This document shows, one piece after another, positions 1-12,880 of a stretch of DNA of 64,000 bases. The notes under the pieces are model-generated. The model searched no databases. It worked only from the letters and a program-made list of their open reading frames with translations, and was not told the origin of the DNA. Position numbers and translations under genes: made by a program. This DNA is from Parascedosporium putredinis (Eukaryota; Ascomycota; Sordariomycetes; Microascales; Microascaceae), in the NCBI GenBank assembly GCA_949357655.1, contig CASHTG010000021.1, positions 930,001-994,000 on the forward strand, given 5' to 3'. Positions within the stretch are counted from its first letter, which is position 1. The number at the start of each line of letters is the position of its first letter.

Positions 1-143
1 CTTCTGAGCTACCTTTCAGCCTGGTCGAGCCCCCGAGCCCGCCGCGGCGAACATCTTCACCCCTCCCTCGAACGCGGCCTTACATTGCTTGTTCCGGCGC
101 CCCCGCGAATGATGACTTGGTCTCTGCACTCGATTTAGCATAT

Positions 144-2367
144 ATGATGATACGAATATCCATACTACGGCCCGGTGCCTCTTGCGTGCCGTGTGCCGTG
201 CCGCTGCGCACGCCTTCCCCTTCTCAATGGGTCTTCACTTCGTACTCGACACGGGCCTTTCACGTCTCACGAAGCTTTCGAGCCGATCCGCCCAGCAATA
301 AACCCTCTTCTCACCCCAATGGCAGCTCTCTGCCTCGCCCCGGCGCTGCTGCGCCGGGTAGCGTGCGCCCACCTCCCGTCGTGGCCAGCCAAGCCAAGCC
401 CGCCAAAGCTGCCAGTGATCCGCTGGCCGTCCCGGACAAAACCGCGCAGGAACAGCGCAAAGCCGATTGGGCGATTATGAGGAGATGTCGCACTATCTGT
501 GGCCCAAGGGAAACCTAGACACCAAGTTTCGCGTAGCCCTCGCTGTGTCGCTGCTGATCGGCGCCAAGGTTCTCAATGTGCAGGTGCCCTTTTACTTCAA
601 GTCTATCGTGGATTCCATGAACATGGACATTGGCGCCATGGGAGGCAATGCCGTCGCCGTGGCTGGCAGCATGATATTGGCATACGGCGCTGCCAGGGTA
701 GGCGCGACTGTGTTTCAGGAACTCCGTAACGCAGTCTTCGCCTCGGTCGCGCAAAAGGCGATTCGGCGAGTTGCTCGCAACGTTTTTGATCATCTCCTGC
801 GCCTCGACCTCGGATTCCACCTGTCCAAGCAGACCGGCGGGCTCACCCGGGCCATCGACCGCGGTACAAAGGGCATCAGCTTCCTGCTCACTAGCATGGT
901 GTTCCATATCCTCCCCACGGCCTTGGAAATCAGCATGGTGTGTGGTATCCTCACCTGGCAGTACGGTGCCAAGTTCGCCGCGATAACTATCTTGACCATG
1001 GTTGGATACACCGCATTCACGATATGGACCACGGCGTGGCGGACGAAATTCCGCCGGCGCGCCAACGCGGCCGACAACCGCGCCTCGACAGTTGCTGTCG
1101 ACTCGCTCATCAACTACGAGGCCGTGAAGTACTTCAACAACGAGCCGTTTGAGGTCTCCCGCTATGATAAGGCGCTGCGGGAGTATGAGAAGAGCTCGAT
1201 CAAGGTTGCTACATCCCTGGCGTTTCTCAACAGTGGCCAAAACATCATCTTCTCCACCGCGTTGACGGCCATGATGTACCTGGCCTGTAACGGAGTGGCT
1301 CAGGGCTCATTGACCGTTGGTGACCTCGTCATGGTCAACCAGCTGGTGTTCCAGCTCTCCGTTCCTCTCAACTTCCTCGGGTCCGTCTACCGAGAGCTTC
1401 GACAGTCCCTCCTCGACATGGAGACGTTGTTCAATCTGCAAAAGGTTAACGTTACCGTCACCGACAGCCCCAACGCAAAGCCTCTTGTCTTGACTAAGGG
1501 CGGCGAGATCAAGTTCGAGAACGTCACCTTTGGCTACCATCCCGACAGGCCTATCCTTCGAAACCTCAACCTGACGATTCCTGCTGGAAAAAGGTGGCCG
1601 TTGTCGGCCCCAGCGGGTGCGGCAAGTCAACTCTTCTCAGGCTCCTCTTCCGGTCTTACGATGCCCCTAGCGGTCGCATTCTTATTGACGGCCAGGATCT
1701 CCGCGATGTGACTTTGGAATCCCTCCGTAAATCTATCGGTGTTGTGCCCCAGGATACGCCGTTGTTCAATGATACGATCGAGCACAACATCCGCTACGGA
1801 AAGATTGACGCGACGCACGACGAGATCATTGCCGTTGCCCAGCGAGCTCATATCCACGATATAATACAAAAGTTTCCCGATGGCTACGAAACCAAAGTCG
1901 GTGAACGGGGCCTGATGATTTCCGGAGGCGAGAAACAGCGTCTGGCAGTGAGCCGGTTACTTCTCAAAGATCCCCCATTGCTCTTTTTCGACGAGGCCAC
2001 CAGCGCCCTGGATACCCACACGGAACAAGCCCTCATGGCCAACATCAACAGTATCCTGCGAGAAAAGAACCGGACGAGCGTTTTTGTGGCCCACAGGCTC
2101 AGGACTATCTTCGATGCGGACCTGATCATCGTGCTGAGGGAGGGTAGTGTTGCGGAGATGGGCACACATCAACAGCTAGTTGATAGTGGAGGCGTCTACT
2201 CGGAACTCTGGAGCGGTGAGTTGAACACACTTTCCCCCATCTTGCCCTTGGCCCCGTGCGCCGCTGCCTTGCATGCTAACTAACACTTGACTACAGCGCA
2301 AGAAACCATGTTCAGCGGAGACGGGGCGGACGACTTGAGGGAGGACTTTAACAGCAAAGAGAAATGA
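144..2367 (+). CDS. atm1: Mitochondrial ABC transporter ATM1 (Fe-S cluster biogenesis exporter)
   Basis: Half-type ABC transporter of the mitochondrial inner membrane. The ATM1 family exports a sulfur/iron-sulfur precursor from the matrix for cytosolic Fe-S assembly. The basic, Ser-rich N-terminus (MMIRISILRP...) fits a mitochondrial presequence. A six-helix ABC membrane domain follows, then the nucleotide-binding domain with Walker A (GPSGCGKST), signature (ISGGEKQRLAVSR), Walker B (LLFFDEATSALD) and the switch His (VAHRL). An 81-bp intron at 2216-2296 (GTGAGT...CTACAG) separates the last short exon, ending SKEK-stop. Two frame breaks, each one missing base, lie near 480 (between DWAIM and EMSHY) and in the A-run at 1588-1592, just before Walker A. 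With both corrected the model is 714 aa. I read the breaks as assembly errors because the gene is normally essential. I chose the tandem ATG at 144/147; no earlier in-frame ATG was used. Confidence 0.95.
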
Positions 2368-5300
2368 GCGGAGGGTGTCATGCGAAAGAACTTTGCTTCG
2401 AGTATGGGACACGCCATCTCTCGCGGTGAATAAATTTGTGTATATAGATCCGGACAAAAGCGATATCCTACGTGGCTCGTACGCAGGGATGCGTCTGCCA
2501 CCTTTTTTTTCTCGTGGTCTTTTTGTTTCCTGTTATAAATTTTCTTGGATCCATCCCTTTCAGCATAGGCATTGATCAAACAATACGTCAGTAGATGCAG
2601 TGGACAATCAAAGAAGGCTCTGAACGTAGCAGCGTGTCTTCGAACGCGAAGCACGACTGATGGCTGACAGTGCATCTTGGTCTTGTCGCCCTTTTATTAC
2701 CTCCGAACCCGTAAGAGAGGCTTGTTGGGTGTTGTTTCTCTATGCGTGCCTGTTGTGGCCTGGTTGGCCGAGATTAACGTCGTTTCATGACCTGCCAGCG
2801 ACCCAGAGCCAGAGTTCAAGCTTCTTCACGCCGCAAACGGAAATGGCAAATGTCCCATTCAATGCCAACGGAAAACTGCGTGTCTTCTCGGAAGTAGACC
2901 GCGACTCGAAAGCGTAAAACCCCGCTGTCAGGTCAGGCTGACAGCAAAGGACACCACGGAGGTACTTGGAGGAGATATTATAGAATGACGCGTTGTGCCT
3001 GGACATGAAGGGACCGGAAAGGGGAAGTGGAAGGAGGGATGGAGAGGTTTGCCCCTCCCTTTCTTAGTAAAGGAAGGGAGCATCGAAAGAATCTCGCTTC
3101 CAGGCCGATGGTAAGAAACGATTGATTTCCGTGGGTTCGTCACCAAACATAGCACACCGCACTGCGACCATCCTTGACCCGCGACCCATGGATTCAATAA
3201 GAATCGTGAAGCACGCCTAGATTTTTGCTTGCCTCGAATTGAGAAGCCCAGTCGTTGTCTTGTCCCGCCTACATTTGCCAAGCTAAGAGAAGATGGATCA
3301 GATCAGACCTTCGGAGTCACATCACGCAGGCTAGAAGCTTCGGGATGCAGTCATGGGTGCCTTCTAGCGCCGGAGGACAGGGCCTCGCCCAATGTTGGAT
3401 AAACAAGACCTGGGGCGTTGGCTAAGCCTCGACTCTGGGTAAATTTTGGCAGTTGGGCTTGTTGGTGGAGCGGGGTGCGCCCGCAGCTCCAGGGTGGGCA
3501 CGTTGAGGTGGGATTGGGGAAAAGATCTTGAACCCACGAGCGAAGGGCGCTCATGGTGGACTTGGGGCCCAAGGTTTTCGTGGTTGCAGAACGCGATGCC
3601 ATTCTTTCACTGTTGGTCCCTTCATATCCCATTCGCCTTGGCAGCATCATATGGAGGGAGAAAGACGCGCATGCTCCTGTCCGCGTCGATAGAAACTTGA
3701 AGACAACGCACGCTCAAGACGACGATCAGCAGGACAAAGCGGCGGCAGCAGCGCTGCGAGCCATGGCTAACACACACAAGTTGGCGTCCGGGCTTTTGCT
3801 GGCCAGCTAAATTGAGCAATGCTCGATGACGATCCGAGATCCGCTCATTTCCGGGGCCTGGCAAAGCGTTGCTTCCAGAAGAAAGAGTTCTCCTATTGGC
3901 GTGGATCTCAATGCAGTGCACACAGGCTTGACAAGCAAGCAGGGAACATTGAATCCACAGCTGTCCGCTCCTCATTCCATTCCACTTTTTGCACGATCTT
4001 TTAATCGCCAACTCCACTCCCCCAGCGAAGCTAGCACTGACCATCCAGATGTCTCCTCCTTCTCCCCGCACCGCCAAGCCAGGGGTCAGGGATTGTGCTA
4101 GGCATGTCTGAATTGGGTGCCCTTCTTCATCGCGCCTTTGAAAGGGTAAAAGGCAAGCAAATATCTAGAAACCACTCACTAGGACAGGACGCCGACCGAA
4201 CCCAAAGAGATGGGAATATGGGATGGATTGAGGGCAGCAACCTACTCAATGGCTCCATGCCGCGCTCATACCAACTTGGAGCTGATCACTCTACGCCTGA
4301 CGACCCTGCAGGATTCCTCTTTGAGGGTCATCCACACCATCACCACACCTCCCATCAACCCCTTCGCGGCCGCAAGGTGGCGACGACGGCAGCACTAAAA
4401 ACTCCCTTTCGGATGGAGCGATGTTCCTAGCTGCGTGCGGAATAGGCTGCGGGGATGCTAGCACTACCACAACCGGATTGATTGACGCCCGTAAATAAAA
4501 ACAAAAAAGGCTCGTCTTCTGGCTAAGCCGGCAAAATAGGCCCTGGCAAATATGTCGGGTTTCCTGCGCCCTAGGCTCGCTGTGATACCACCTTTGGTGC
4601 CATTTCAGAGATTTGGCACCTACAGAATGCTGGCGAAGGGGGGACATGACGGGTGCTTGGCTTGGCCCACACTGCGCAGGTCCCATCCCCGAGCCATTTT
4701 ATCCGCCCGCTCCCGATTGGATTCGTCGTCCCCGGCTGCCAGCCTCGAAGATTACATTACATTGCTCCCGAGCTTTTTCTTTTTAGCAGAGGAGCATGCC
4801 TTGTCTTCACTTTAACCCAGTACCGCTGGTTTGGCGTGCGGCCTAACCGAGCCGCGATGGCAACATGTGGTGTTATTAAACTCGTTAGCTCGCATAGAGA
4901 AACCTCGCAAAGTTGGTAGGGTTCCTCATTGACTTGTTGATGCTTCGAGACTGTCGTCGTCTTCTGCATCGGGAGCCGGGAATACAAGCACGTGGAGCAC
5001 CGCCCAGGCCCTTCCTCCCGCGCGAAAGAAGGGGAAATATGGTCGCCAAGATGGTTGGCATCCACGCTTCCTTGGATGCAATGCACCTGCGGAGGTGGCC
5101 CTGTTAATTTTTCCGGAAGCGTTCTCCGACCAGTCCGTCTTGGGACACGGGCAACGGGGCCATGTACACGCACTGAACTCCACGGAAGAGCTCCAAGACT
5201 AGGGCGCGCGCGCCGAGCCCATCATCCGGAAAGTAGGCTCATCCTTTCTCGTACGGGTCAGACGGCCATCCGCTTTATTGCTTGGTGTGCTCAGCTTGTA

Positions 5301-6131
5301 CGAAGTAGTAGTGCGCTTGACGCCAATGAGCGGAGGTGCTCAAGATGAATCCCTGATTATCCGTCTTGTTCTCTCAATGCGCGCGCGCCCGCATTCTCCA
5401 ATTGGTAAATTTCTCCACAGTCTCTCGGCTGCTCCGCTTTCTCCATTTCGTGGCTCTCCATGGTCGATACTAGCCGGGTCCTCTTTCGGCCCTGTGCGCT
5501 CTCGGCCTCGTCCTGCCTGCGACTGACCAGTGAGCCAGCCAGACAGATGGGTTGCAATGGATTATTCTAGAGCCCCAATCTCTGATGGTCGGCTCGGGAA
5601 CTCTCTGGGACTTGAAATAATACCCAATTCGAAGCGATAAGCCGTCGCCTATGGAGTTGAGGTCCTGTGAGCCCACACAAAGGTCGATTGAGGACGGCCA
5701 GGGATCTTCGCCCCACTGTCCGACCGGGTTCTTACCAAAGAAAGTGAGCTTTGCAGGGGGCCCGGGCCCGCTCGCTCCCATCCATCTTGTCGATGAGGCG
5801 GGACATGCTCGGATTTCCTGTCGTTGGCGCAATAGTAGGAAGCATGCGCGTAAAAGACCGGGTGGCCAAGTAACGTCCGGGAAGCTCTACCCGCCGGTTC
5901 AAGCTTATATATCTATAAATTGCCTTCCCATTGTCCCCGTCTCTCGGTTCTCGTTCCTCCACTTGCCTTTTAACGCAACGCTCCTTATAATAAAGAGACG
6001 GATTCCCCCTCGGGAGACTTTCATTTCGAGCTTTCCTTCTAAGCTCACCCACGCTCGTTTCTTCCCCTCCCTTGACAGCCAGCCCACTCTCGAGTCTCTC
6101 TCTATACCTCAGCTTGTACAGGTCGATCACC
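2368..6131. other. Intergenic region between ATM1 and the xylanase
   Basis: No coding sequence is convincing on either strand; the open frames are short, overlap in several frames and resemble no family I know. Toward the right end lies the xylanase promoter: GGCTAA at 4521-4526 and CTAGCC (GGCTAG on the other strand) at 5470-5475 match the XlnR/Xyr1 core GGCTAR, and a TATA element sits at 5906-5920. Pyrimidine-rich sequence at about 5935-6110 is a likely 5' leader. Confidence 0.6.
5906..5920 (+). promoter_or_regulatory. TATA box of the GH10 xylanase gene
   Basis: TATATATCTATAAAT lies about 212 bp upstream of the xylanase ATG, followed by a CT-rich leader. It is the only strong TATA element in the proximal upstream region. 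Confidence 0.6.
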
Positions 6132-7417
6132 ATGCATCTCTCCACCCTCGCCCTTCCTCCTGGCGGCTTCCGCCCACGCCCAGCTTCACAAGCTCGGCAA
6201 GAAGGCCGGCCTCAAGTACTTTGGCGCCGCCACCGACAGCCCCGGACAACGTGAGCGTGCCGGTTTCGAGACTGCTTACGAGCAGTACGACGCCATCCTC
6301 AACAACATTGACGAGTTTGGCCAGACCACCCCTACCAACGGTCAGAAGGTAAGCTCTCCACTCTCACGGGCTCGATTGGTTCTTCTTCCTTTGTTCGCCT
6401 GTCGATTGCCTTGCCTACCCATCTCTCGCTCTTGCGCATTTTCCTAGTGCTTTCTTTTGCTAACACGGAATTCCAGTGGCTGTTCACCGAGCCTGAGCGT
6501 GGCGTCTTCAACTTCACCGAGGGCGACATCGTCACCAGCATTGCCGAGGACAACGGCCAGCTTCTCCGATGCCACGCCCTCGTCTGGCACAGCCAGCTCG
6601 CCCCTGGGTAGAGGAGGGTGAGTGGACCGCCGACGAGCTCCGCGAGATCATCACCACCCACATCACCGAGGTCGCCGGCCACTACAAGGGCAAGTGCTAC
6701 GCCTGGGACGTCGTCAACGAGGCCCTCAACGAGGACGGCACCTGGCGCGAGTCCGTCTTCTACAACGTGCTCGGCGAGGAGTACATCAAGCTCGCCTTCC
6801 AGGTCGCCTCCGAGGTCGACCCCGATGCCAAGCTCTACTACAACGACTACAACCTCGAGTCCGTCGGCCCCAAGTCCAAGGCCGCCGTCGAGATTGTCAA
6901 GATGCTCCGCGACGATGGCATCAAGATTGATGGTATCGGTATGCAGGCTCACCTCATCGCCCACCAGGCCCCCAGCTTCGAGGACCAGCTCGCCGTCATT
7001 GACTTGTACGCCGCTGCTGATGTCGAGGTCGCTTACACCGAGCTCGACGTGAGGTTGGAGACCCCCACCAACGCCACCAACCTCGAGTGGCAGTCCAACG
7101 TCTACCGCGACGTAAGTTTTTATCTGACTTGATCAAATCAATTATCCCGAGATTGGCAGAAACTAACCCCGCATCAATCTCACTAGTCCGTTGCCGCTTG
7201 CGTTCAGTCCGAGGCCTGCATTGGTCTCACCCTCTGGGACTTCTATGACCCCTTCAGCTGGGTTCCTTTCGTCTTCGAGGGTGAGGGTGCCGCTCTCCTC
7301 TGGTTCGAGGACTTCGAGACCCACCCCGCCTACGATGCCGTCATTGAGGTCTTGAAGAAGGCTGGCAAGCCTAGCGGCGGCAGCTGCAAGTCCAAGAGGA
7401 GGAGCCTGAAGCACTAA
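6132..7417 (+). CDS. Secreted GH10 endo-1,4-beta-xylanase
   Basis: Endo-beta-1,4-xylanase of glycoside hydrolase family 10, secreted, cleaving the xylan backbone with retention of configuration. The order of family motifs is complete: GQTTPTNGQKW, LVWHSQLAPWV, WDVVNE (acid/base Glu), NDYN, GIGMQAH, TELDV (nucleophile Glu) and LTLWDFYDPFSWVP. Introns are 6349-6476 and 7112-7186. A hydrophobic signal peptide precedes QLHKLGKKAG. There is no CBM1; the C-terminus is a short basic tail (KSKRRSLKH). Two frame breaks occur: one extra base (or two missing) in the signal-peptide codons near 6152-6157, and one missing T near 6605 that turns APWVEEG into APG-stop. Corrected length is 360 aa. It converges with the MFS permease downstream. 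Confidence 0.95.
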
Positions 7418-8222
7418 GTGCATCGAGCTAAGCAGCTTGGCGGCGGGCGCGGCGAGACGGCGCATGAGCTGCTGCCCTCTTTGTCGCGCCCGCGCGTAAA
7501 GGAATGAAGAGGGTGTACGTTATGGAGGAGTGGATGAGGTGGAGACGAACCAAAAATCCAGAAAATTCGAGTCTATAATACATTTAATTCTGTACATACA
7601 CTTCAATCCACAGGCTCTAGCAAGGGGCCGAGTCCGTTTTGTTGATGGAATGATTTTGTGCCTGCCGTGACTCTTTTGTTTTTGCGCAAAGGTTCCTTGT
7701 CCATCCACTGTTCGCTCCCGTTGGCCAGCTCTCCCGTTTGAGACGGCGGGGAGCAGGAAAAGCAGGAACAAAGGCTTGGCCTTGACGCACTGACGCCGCG
7801 TCATGCCCGTCCAACGTCGCATCGCATTATTTATTCTACGAAGGTAATTTGCGCGCGCGCAACCGTCGTTGTGTTGGAGAGGGTTTCAAATCAAATGCAT
7901 CCTCGCTGTCCGCCTTTTTCTTTTGGTTCTCTTCCTCCCTAGGCCTTAATTCGTTTTGAGGTCGGGAAACGCCGAGTCTGGGACACCATGGGACAACCAA
8001 GTATCCTACTGTACTCTCATCCTTTGCGCTCACAAAGATGATTTGGGGGACTATGATCGGTTAGGTCTAGATGACGAGGGACTTTACTGAGGCTTGCTAC
8101 CTCTGAATTGAATGATTGATGATGATGCTATTATTACAAGACCGGTAGGCTACGCCCGTGCAAGTTTGTTTACCAACCAGCGCCCGGCGGCGGAAAGACC
8201 GTTCTGCCCTTCCTTTCCAGCT
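7418..8222. other. Intergenic region between convergent genes
   Basis: Shared 3' region of the xylanase and the permease. I see no gene; AT-rich stretches around 7555-7600 could carry polyadenylation signals. Confidence 0.5.
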
Positions 8223-10226
8223 TTAGACGACATATCTGAAGAACGGTGCGTTATCTCCCTCTTCCCTATGCGCCGTCATCTCTTCAATCGTGTACTCCTC
8301 CGGCTTCTTGTACGTCCTATCACGCCTGGCGTTTTCCCTCCGGAACCAAAAGGACAGGAAGGCGCACATGCACATGCTCACGACCATCAGCCCCAAAAGC
8401 GTACCGTGGCCCCGGACGAAGTACGGCGCATCTTCGTTGCGATAGACGAAGCTGGAGAGGACGCCGCCGAGGTTGCCGAAGCCGATCTGCATGGCGATGC
8501 CCACGCCGCGCTTGACGGAGCCGCCAATGTTGTTGCCGTTCCAGGCAACGCTCTGGGGTACGTTGGGGAAGGCACCGCCGGCTACGAGGAAGCAAGCGAG
8601 GTACCGAACGGGGACGCTTTGTACTGTCATGAGGAGGATGTAGCCGATGACACTGAAGTCGACGAGAGTTAGGGTTAGTCTGGGAAGATGGTGAAGGGGA
8701 GTGAAGGAAAGGAGGCCCGAGGGCAACAACGTACGACAGTGTGGAGAACCCAAAGATGTAGATGCCGCGCTGGCCATGCTTGTCGGCAAAATAGCCGGAG
8801 AGAACGCAGAGAAGACAGGCGACGACGTAGGGCGGGGCAGACATGAGTTGGGCAGAGTTATCGGTGTAGCCGAGGTCCCGTACGATGGTGGGCGCGAACA
8901 GGGCGAAGGCGTACGGCGGCGTGTAGAGGCCGATGGTCATGACCATGTGCCACCAAATCTTCCAGTCCTTGAGCGCGTGCTTGACGTATTTAAGGTCGAA
9001 CTCGTCGGGGAGGATGGATCGATCGTGCTCGAGCCGGCGGATTACCTCGTTCTTCTCCTTCTCGTTGAGGAATCGGGCGGTGGAGGGGTAGTCGTGCATG
9101 AAGAAGTAGGCAATAACAGCTTGGGGGTGTTTGTGGTTAGTCGATCGGGATTCAACTTCTCTTGCTTTACGGAGCTCTCTACCTGCTCCATATGCGAGAG
9201 GAAATGGATAAGGAAACAGAGAGGGGGAAATAAAATAGCAGAAAGGGTCCCGAGATGAATTAAAGGCAATTCCTTACCGAATACGACAGTGACGAGGCCT
9301 TCGAGGATGAAGATCCAGGACCAGCCTGCAAGGTTGCCTACACCATCCATCTCCACGATGCCGCGCGCCAGCAAGCCGCCAAATGCGCCGGCGCACGTCG
9401 TGGAGGAGAAGACGAGGGCCATGCGTAGTCCGCACTCGTTTCGGCGATACCACTGAGTGATGCTGTAGAGTAGCTGTTAGCACGAGGCCTCTGGCCTGGG
9501 GAGACTCGTATGTATAAAGAAAGGGAATGGGGCAATTGGGCGGTCACGATACTAGTAGTTGATTCCGGGAAGAGACCGCCTTCGGCCAAGCCAAGGGCAC
9601 AACGGGCGATAATGAGACCGGTAAAGCTGTTGACGATACCCATCAGGGTGCAGGTGACTCCCAAGCGATCATGATGGTGGGAATCCAAATCGAGGGCCGG
9701 AAGCGCTTCATGGCGAGATTTGACGGGATCTCCGACGCGATATAGAGCGGGAAGAAGACGGCCAGGGAAATCTACAAGGGGAGTTAGGATGCATGCGCTA
9801 GGATGGCACGCGTGAAGGTGGGAGGGTGGCCGTCGGAGAAAGGGGTCCAAGGGGTCACTCACGTTGTAGTCCAGGCCCGTCATGTTGAGATCCTCTTCGA
9901 GATTGGCCAGTCGGGCGTTGCCGATGTTTGTCCTGTCGAGAAAGCTCAGACTACTCGAAGCAACAGGTATTAGTATATCTGGGGGCAAAGGCAAAACCGG
10001 AGAGTGAGATCGGGGAGGATGATGGAGCGCACAGATAGAGAACCGTGATGAGCGGGAGGAGATTCCAGTCAATCTTGCGGAGAAGTCGTTTAGTCGCCTT
10101 CTCATCGAATCCGCCCTGGCCCAACTCCTCCATGGCGGCGATGGGCGCTTCATCCTTTGCTGTTTCTTCGACAGATTCATAGGCGACGGGCGACTTCTCG
10201 TCGGTGTCTTTGGAGATGGAGGCCAT
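8223..10226 (-). CDS. MFS permease, Dal5/Tna1-like anion:cation symporter family
   Basis: Plasma-membrane major facilitator of the Dal5/nicotinate/allantoate permease group; the exact substrate cannot be read from the sequence. Family motifs are LSFLDRTNIGNARL after TM1, a TM4-region stretch with RCALGLAEGGLFPG, QWYRRNE, and the long central loop before DWKIWWHM. Six exons by splice signals: 10226-10033, 9950-9863, 9771-9553, 9462-9278, 9119-8735 and 8652-8223. Two bases are missing in exon 3: one G in the run opposite 9660-9662 (IAWGVTC becomes IAWESP) and one near 9565 (LFPGINYY becomes LFPESTTS). With both restored the exons sum to 1503 nt, 500 aa. The N-terminal 60 residues are acidic and cytosolic. 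It lies tail-to-tail with the xylanase, which suggests nothing firm about substrate. Confidence 0.9.
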
Positions 10227-12880
10227 CGTGCCGCGTGATACGAGGTTCAGTGATCAAAGTTTGAATCTAGATCGACGAGGTCCAAGGCGCTGGGGCAAAC
10301 AGGGACAATGTGATGATGGGTGAACGCTCCTTGGACGGACAGGGAGGGGTCTGAAATGGGGAGCGCTTCAAGCGATACTTGTACTAGAAGCTTCTCAACC
10401 CTCTGGGAGAGCTTCCTCCAGCTCGTTGCGCTTTCGGAGGCGGGCAGCTCCAAGAGCTGCGAAGCAAGAGGAAGAAGGCGTAGAAAAAGGGCGTAGTCCA
10501 CGTCCTTGTGTGGCCAAAGCCGAAATCAGGACGGGGAAGTAGCTGCCGTGGCGCGCCATCGGACGGGTGCTTAGTTCCACAATAGGAGGGATCGGGAGGC
10601 ACGGTCATACAGTGGATCTAAAACGTGCATGTGCATGTGCATGAGCGTATGTGTATAGATATCTATGCCCAAACTTGGGAGAAAAGCAATGGCCAAGAAC
10701 CTTGAGACGGGCGGGAAGAATCTTACACAAGGACAAAGGAGGTTCGTTTTGGGGAACAACCGCGCCTGGGTGTCCCGAGATGAGAGGGTAGGCGCAAAAG
10801 CAAGAGGAGAGAGCCGTCACGGCACCTGGTGGTACCTCGAGCTACCCGTCGCAGTCGTCAAGACCAAGAGGGCGCTCCGTGTATTCCCCTTGTAGATGAG
10901 CGTGCGCGCGTCACTTGGGGGCGGCGGTGTATGTGGGCTGCAGTGATCTCATAGGAGTCGCCCTATCATTGAGTGATGGAGAAGGATATGTCTTGCGCAA
11001 CTGCGGCTTGGGGGCACCGGCGAATATCGTCTCTGGTTGTTGAAAGAGGAAAGGATACTCTATCTACTTCTGTTTGATAAAGACCGATTATCAAAGAGGG
11101 ACGCACAAACGAGGGCCTTGGTTCCATTCACCGGGGCTTGAGCCTATATTTTGTTAATCACTATGGATACATGTCTCCTGAAGTCTGTTGCTCATCTTCT
11201 ACCGATGGCTGGCGCCAATATGTGACTGTATTTGAAGTAGATGGAGATCGGCAACCTTTGGTGGCGCCGGTTTGATGGCGTGGATACCTTGTTAAGAGGC
11301 CACGCCAGCAACGTGGAGATTAAGCATTTGGATTGTATAGCTCGATTGCGGTATAAACGAAGAATAAGCTAGGTTCCATAATCATTGCTATTTCTACTCC
11401 ATTTTGACGCCCTCATCCCAGGATCCTGACTGTTGCGCGAGCCAACTCTGAATTTCTTTTGTTTTTCGATGTTCAATATCCGCGTCAGGATTGCCCAAAC
11501 AAGCATCAAAGTGCCCCGGGGGCGTTGTCCCAGCATCCAGGGAAGACCCGACAAAAGATGGCAAGCCCGTGGTGTCTTGGAGCTAGTTCGTACCAAGGGG
11601 ATTCTAGCCTGCATTGAGGCGTGAAGGCCGACGAGTGGGCACGGGTAGCTGCAGATGGCCGAGAAGCGGGAACCCGCAGGGCCAGCCTCAACCCCAGGTC
11701 ATCGCCGCTAGTCAAGTCCCCTTCTTCTTCCTCAAGACTCAAAAGAGACCAAGCTGCCGATTGCGTTCTGCGGGCCGAAGAGTGGCATATCGGCGAGGCG
11801 TTTTAGTGCACAACGGCATCGACAAGCGGGTAAACCAGCTAGGCGACATATTCACGGGCCTATCTATGCATAAGGAAACACCAGATCGATAACACAAGTT
11901 GGAATGCATCCCACCACAGTCGTTTTGACGCTGTTAAGCTTTTTTCATTCGGAAAAATCGGTTTACAAATGGTTGTTGTGATGGGGATGCACCTTCGCTT
12001 TCGGGAGCACACGTATTTACTTGAGTGTCACAGGGGCTACATGTTGCCTGTGGATGAATCATGCCTCCGCATGGATTTATACTGCTAGCGTGGGGGACTG
12101 AGCTGGTCTCGTGTGTTCGAAAGGCGTGCCAACGGCATGCATGTGTGCGTGTTCAGAGATTTTCAACTTGAATGTGCTCCCGTACAACTATACTGAAAAA
12201 ATGTTGGGTGTCGTTGATGCTAACTTCAAATTGATGCAGTTGTGATACAGAGCTTGAGGCAGTGTATGCAAGAGTGACGTCGAGAAGGGTGGGCAGGACA
12301 GATCCTCATGGTTTCTGTCCCACCAAGGTAGTGACCACAACACGCCCGTCTTACGCCTAGAACTGACTTGCTTATCGGAGTTGGGGTAAAAAGTCCAACT
12401 TATGGAGGCAAGAGGTCACTGTGGTGGATCACGACTGGCTTGTGCGGGAACGATCTGGTTGGCAACGAAGCGAGATGATGGGCGCGTGCAGACTATCGAA
12501 TGCTTTTTTCAGATGCACGTCTCGGCGAATTCTATTTCATTTTCCTTTTTCCTTCTTTTGGGGTTGGCACGGACAGCGTGATGTCTCGGTGAGATGAGCA
12601 CCATCTAACATGGCGATTGGTTCCTTTCACGCACGGTAAGCAGCACGCCTGGGGGTGGCGGCGGCTCTGGCTCGACAACATTGAACTCATCAGCTCTGGG
12701 TGTCGTCTCCTCTGCGGGAGAGGCATTTGATCTGAAGCTTGTGGTAATGTATCCCAAGATTAGGGGCTCTTTTGGTCAAAGGGTCTTTTTGGTGGAGAGG
12801 TTCCTTTTTCCCCGTTCTAGTATTATTATTATTGCTTTTTTATATTTAGTCTTTTTGTTTTGGTCCTTTTGCCATTTGCT
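10227..12880. other. Intergenic region, permease upstream side
   Basis: The permease promoter is at the left. No gene recognised. A short CATGTG-type repeat (gtgcatgtgcatgtgcatga) lies near 10626-10645. From about 11,900 to 12,530 neither strand has an open frame of 60 codons. Confidence 0.5.

Noticed and set aside
515..1240. 241-codon minus-strand open frame
   Set aside because: Exactly antisense to the conserved ATM1 membrane domain; composition is a shadow.
144..2367. ATM1 as a pseudogene
   Set aside because: Both breaks are one-base losses and all catalytic motifs are intact; sequencing error is the simpler explanation.
8112..9258. Plus-strand open frames of about 185 codons
   Set aside because: Antisense of the permease exons.
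10247..10501. 84-codon minus-strand frame upstream of the permease
   Set aside because: No ATG start; looks like promoter sequence. An upstream regulatory reading frame is possible but unsupported.
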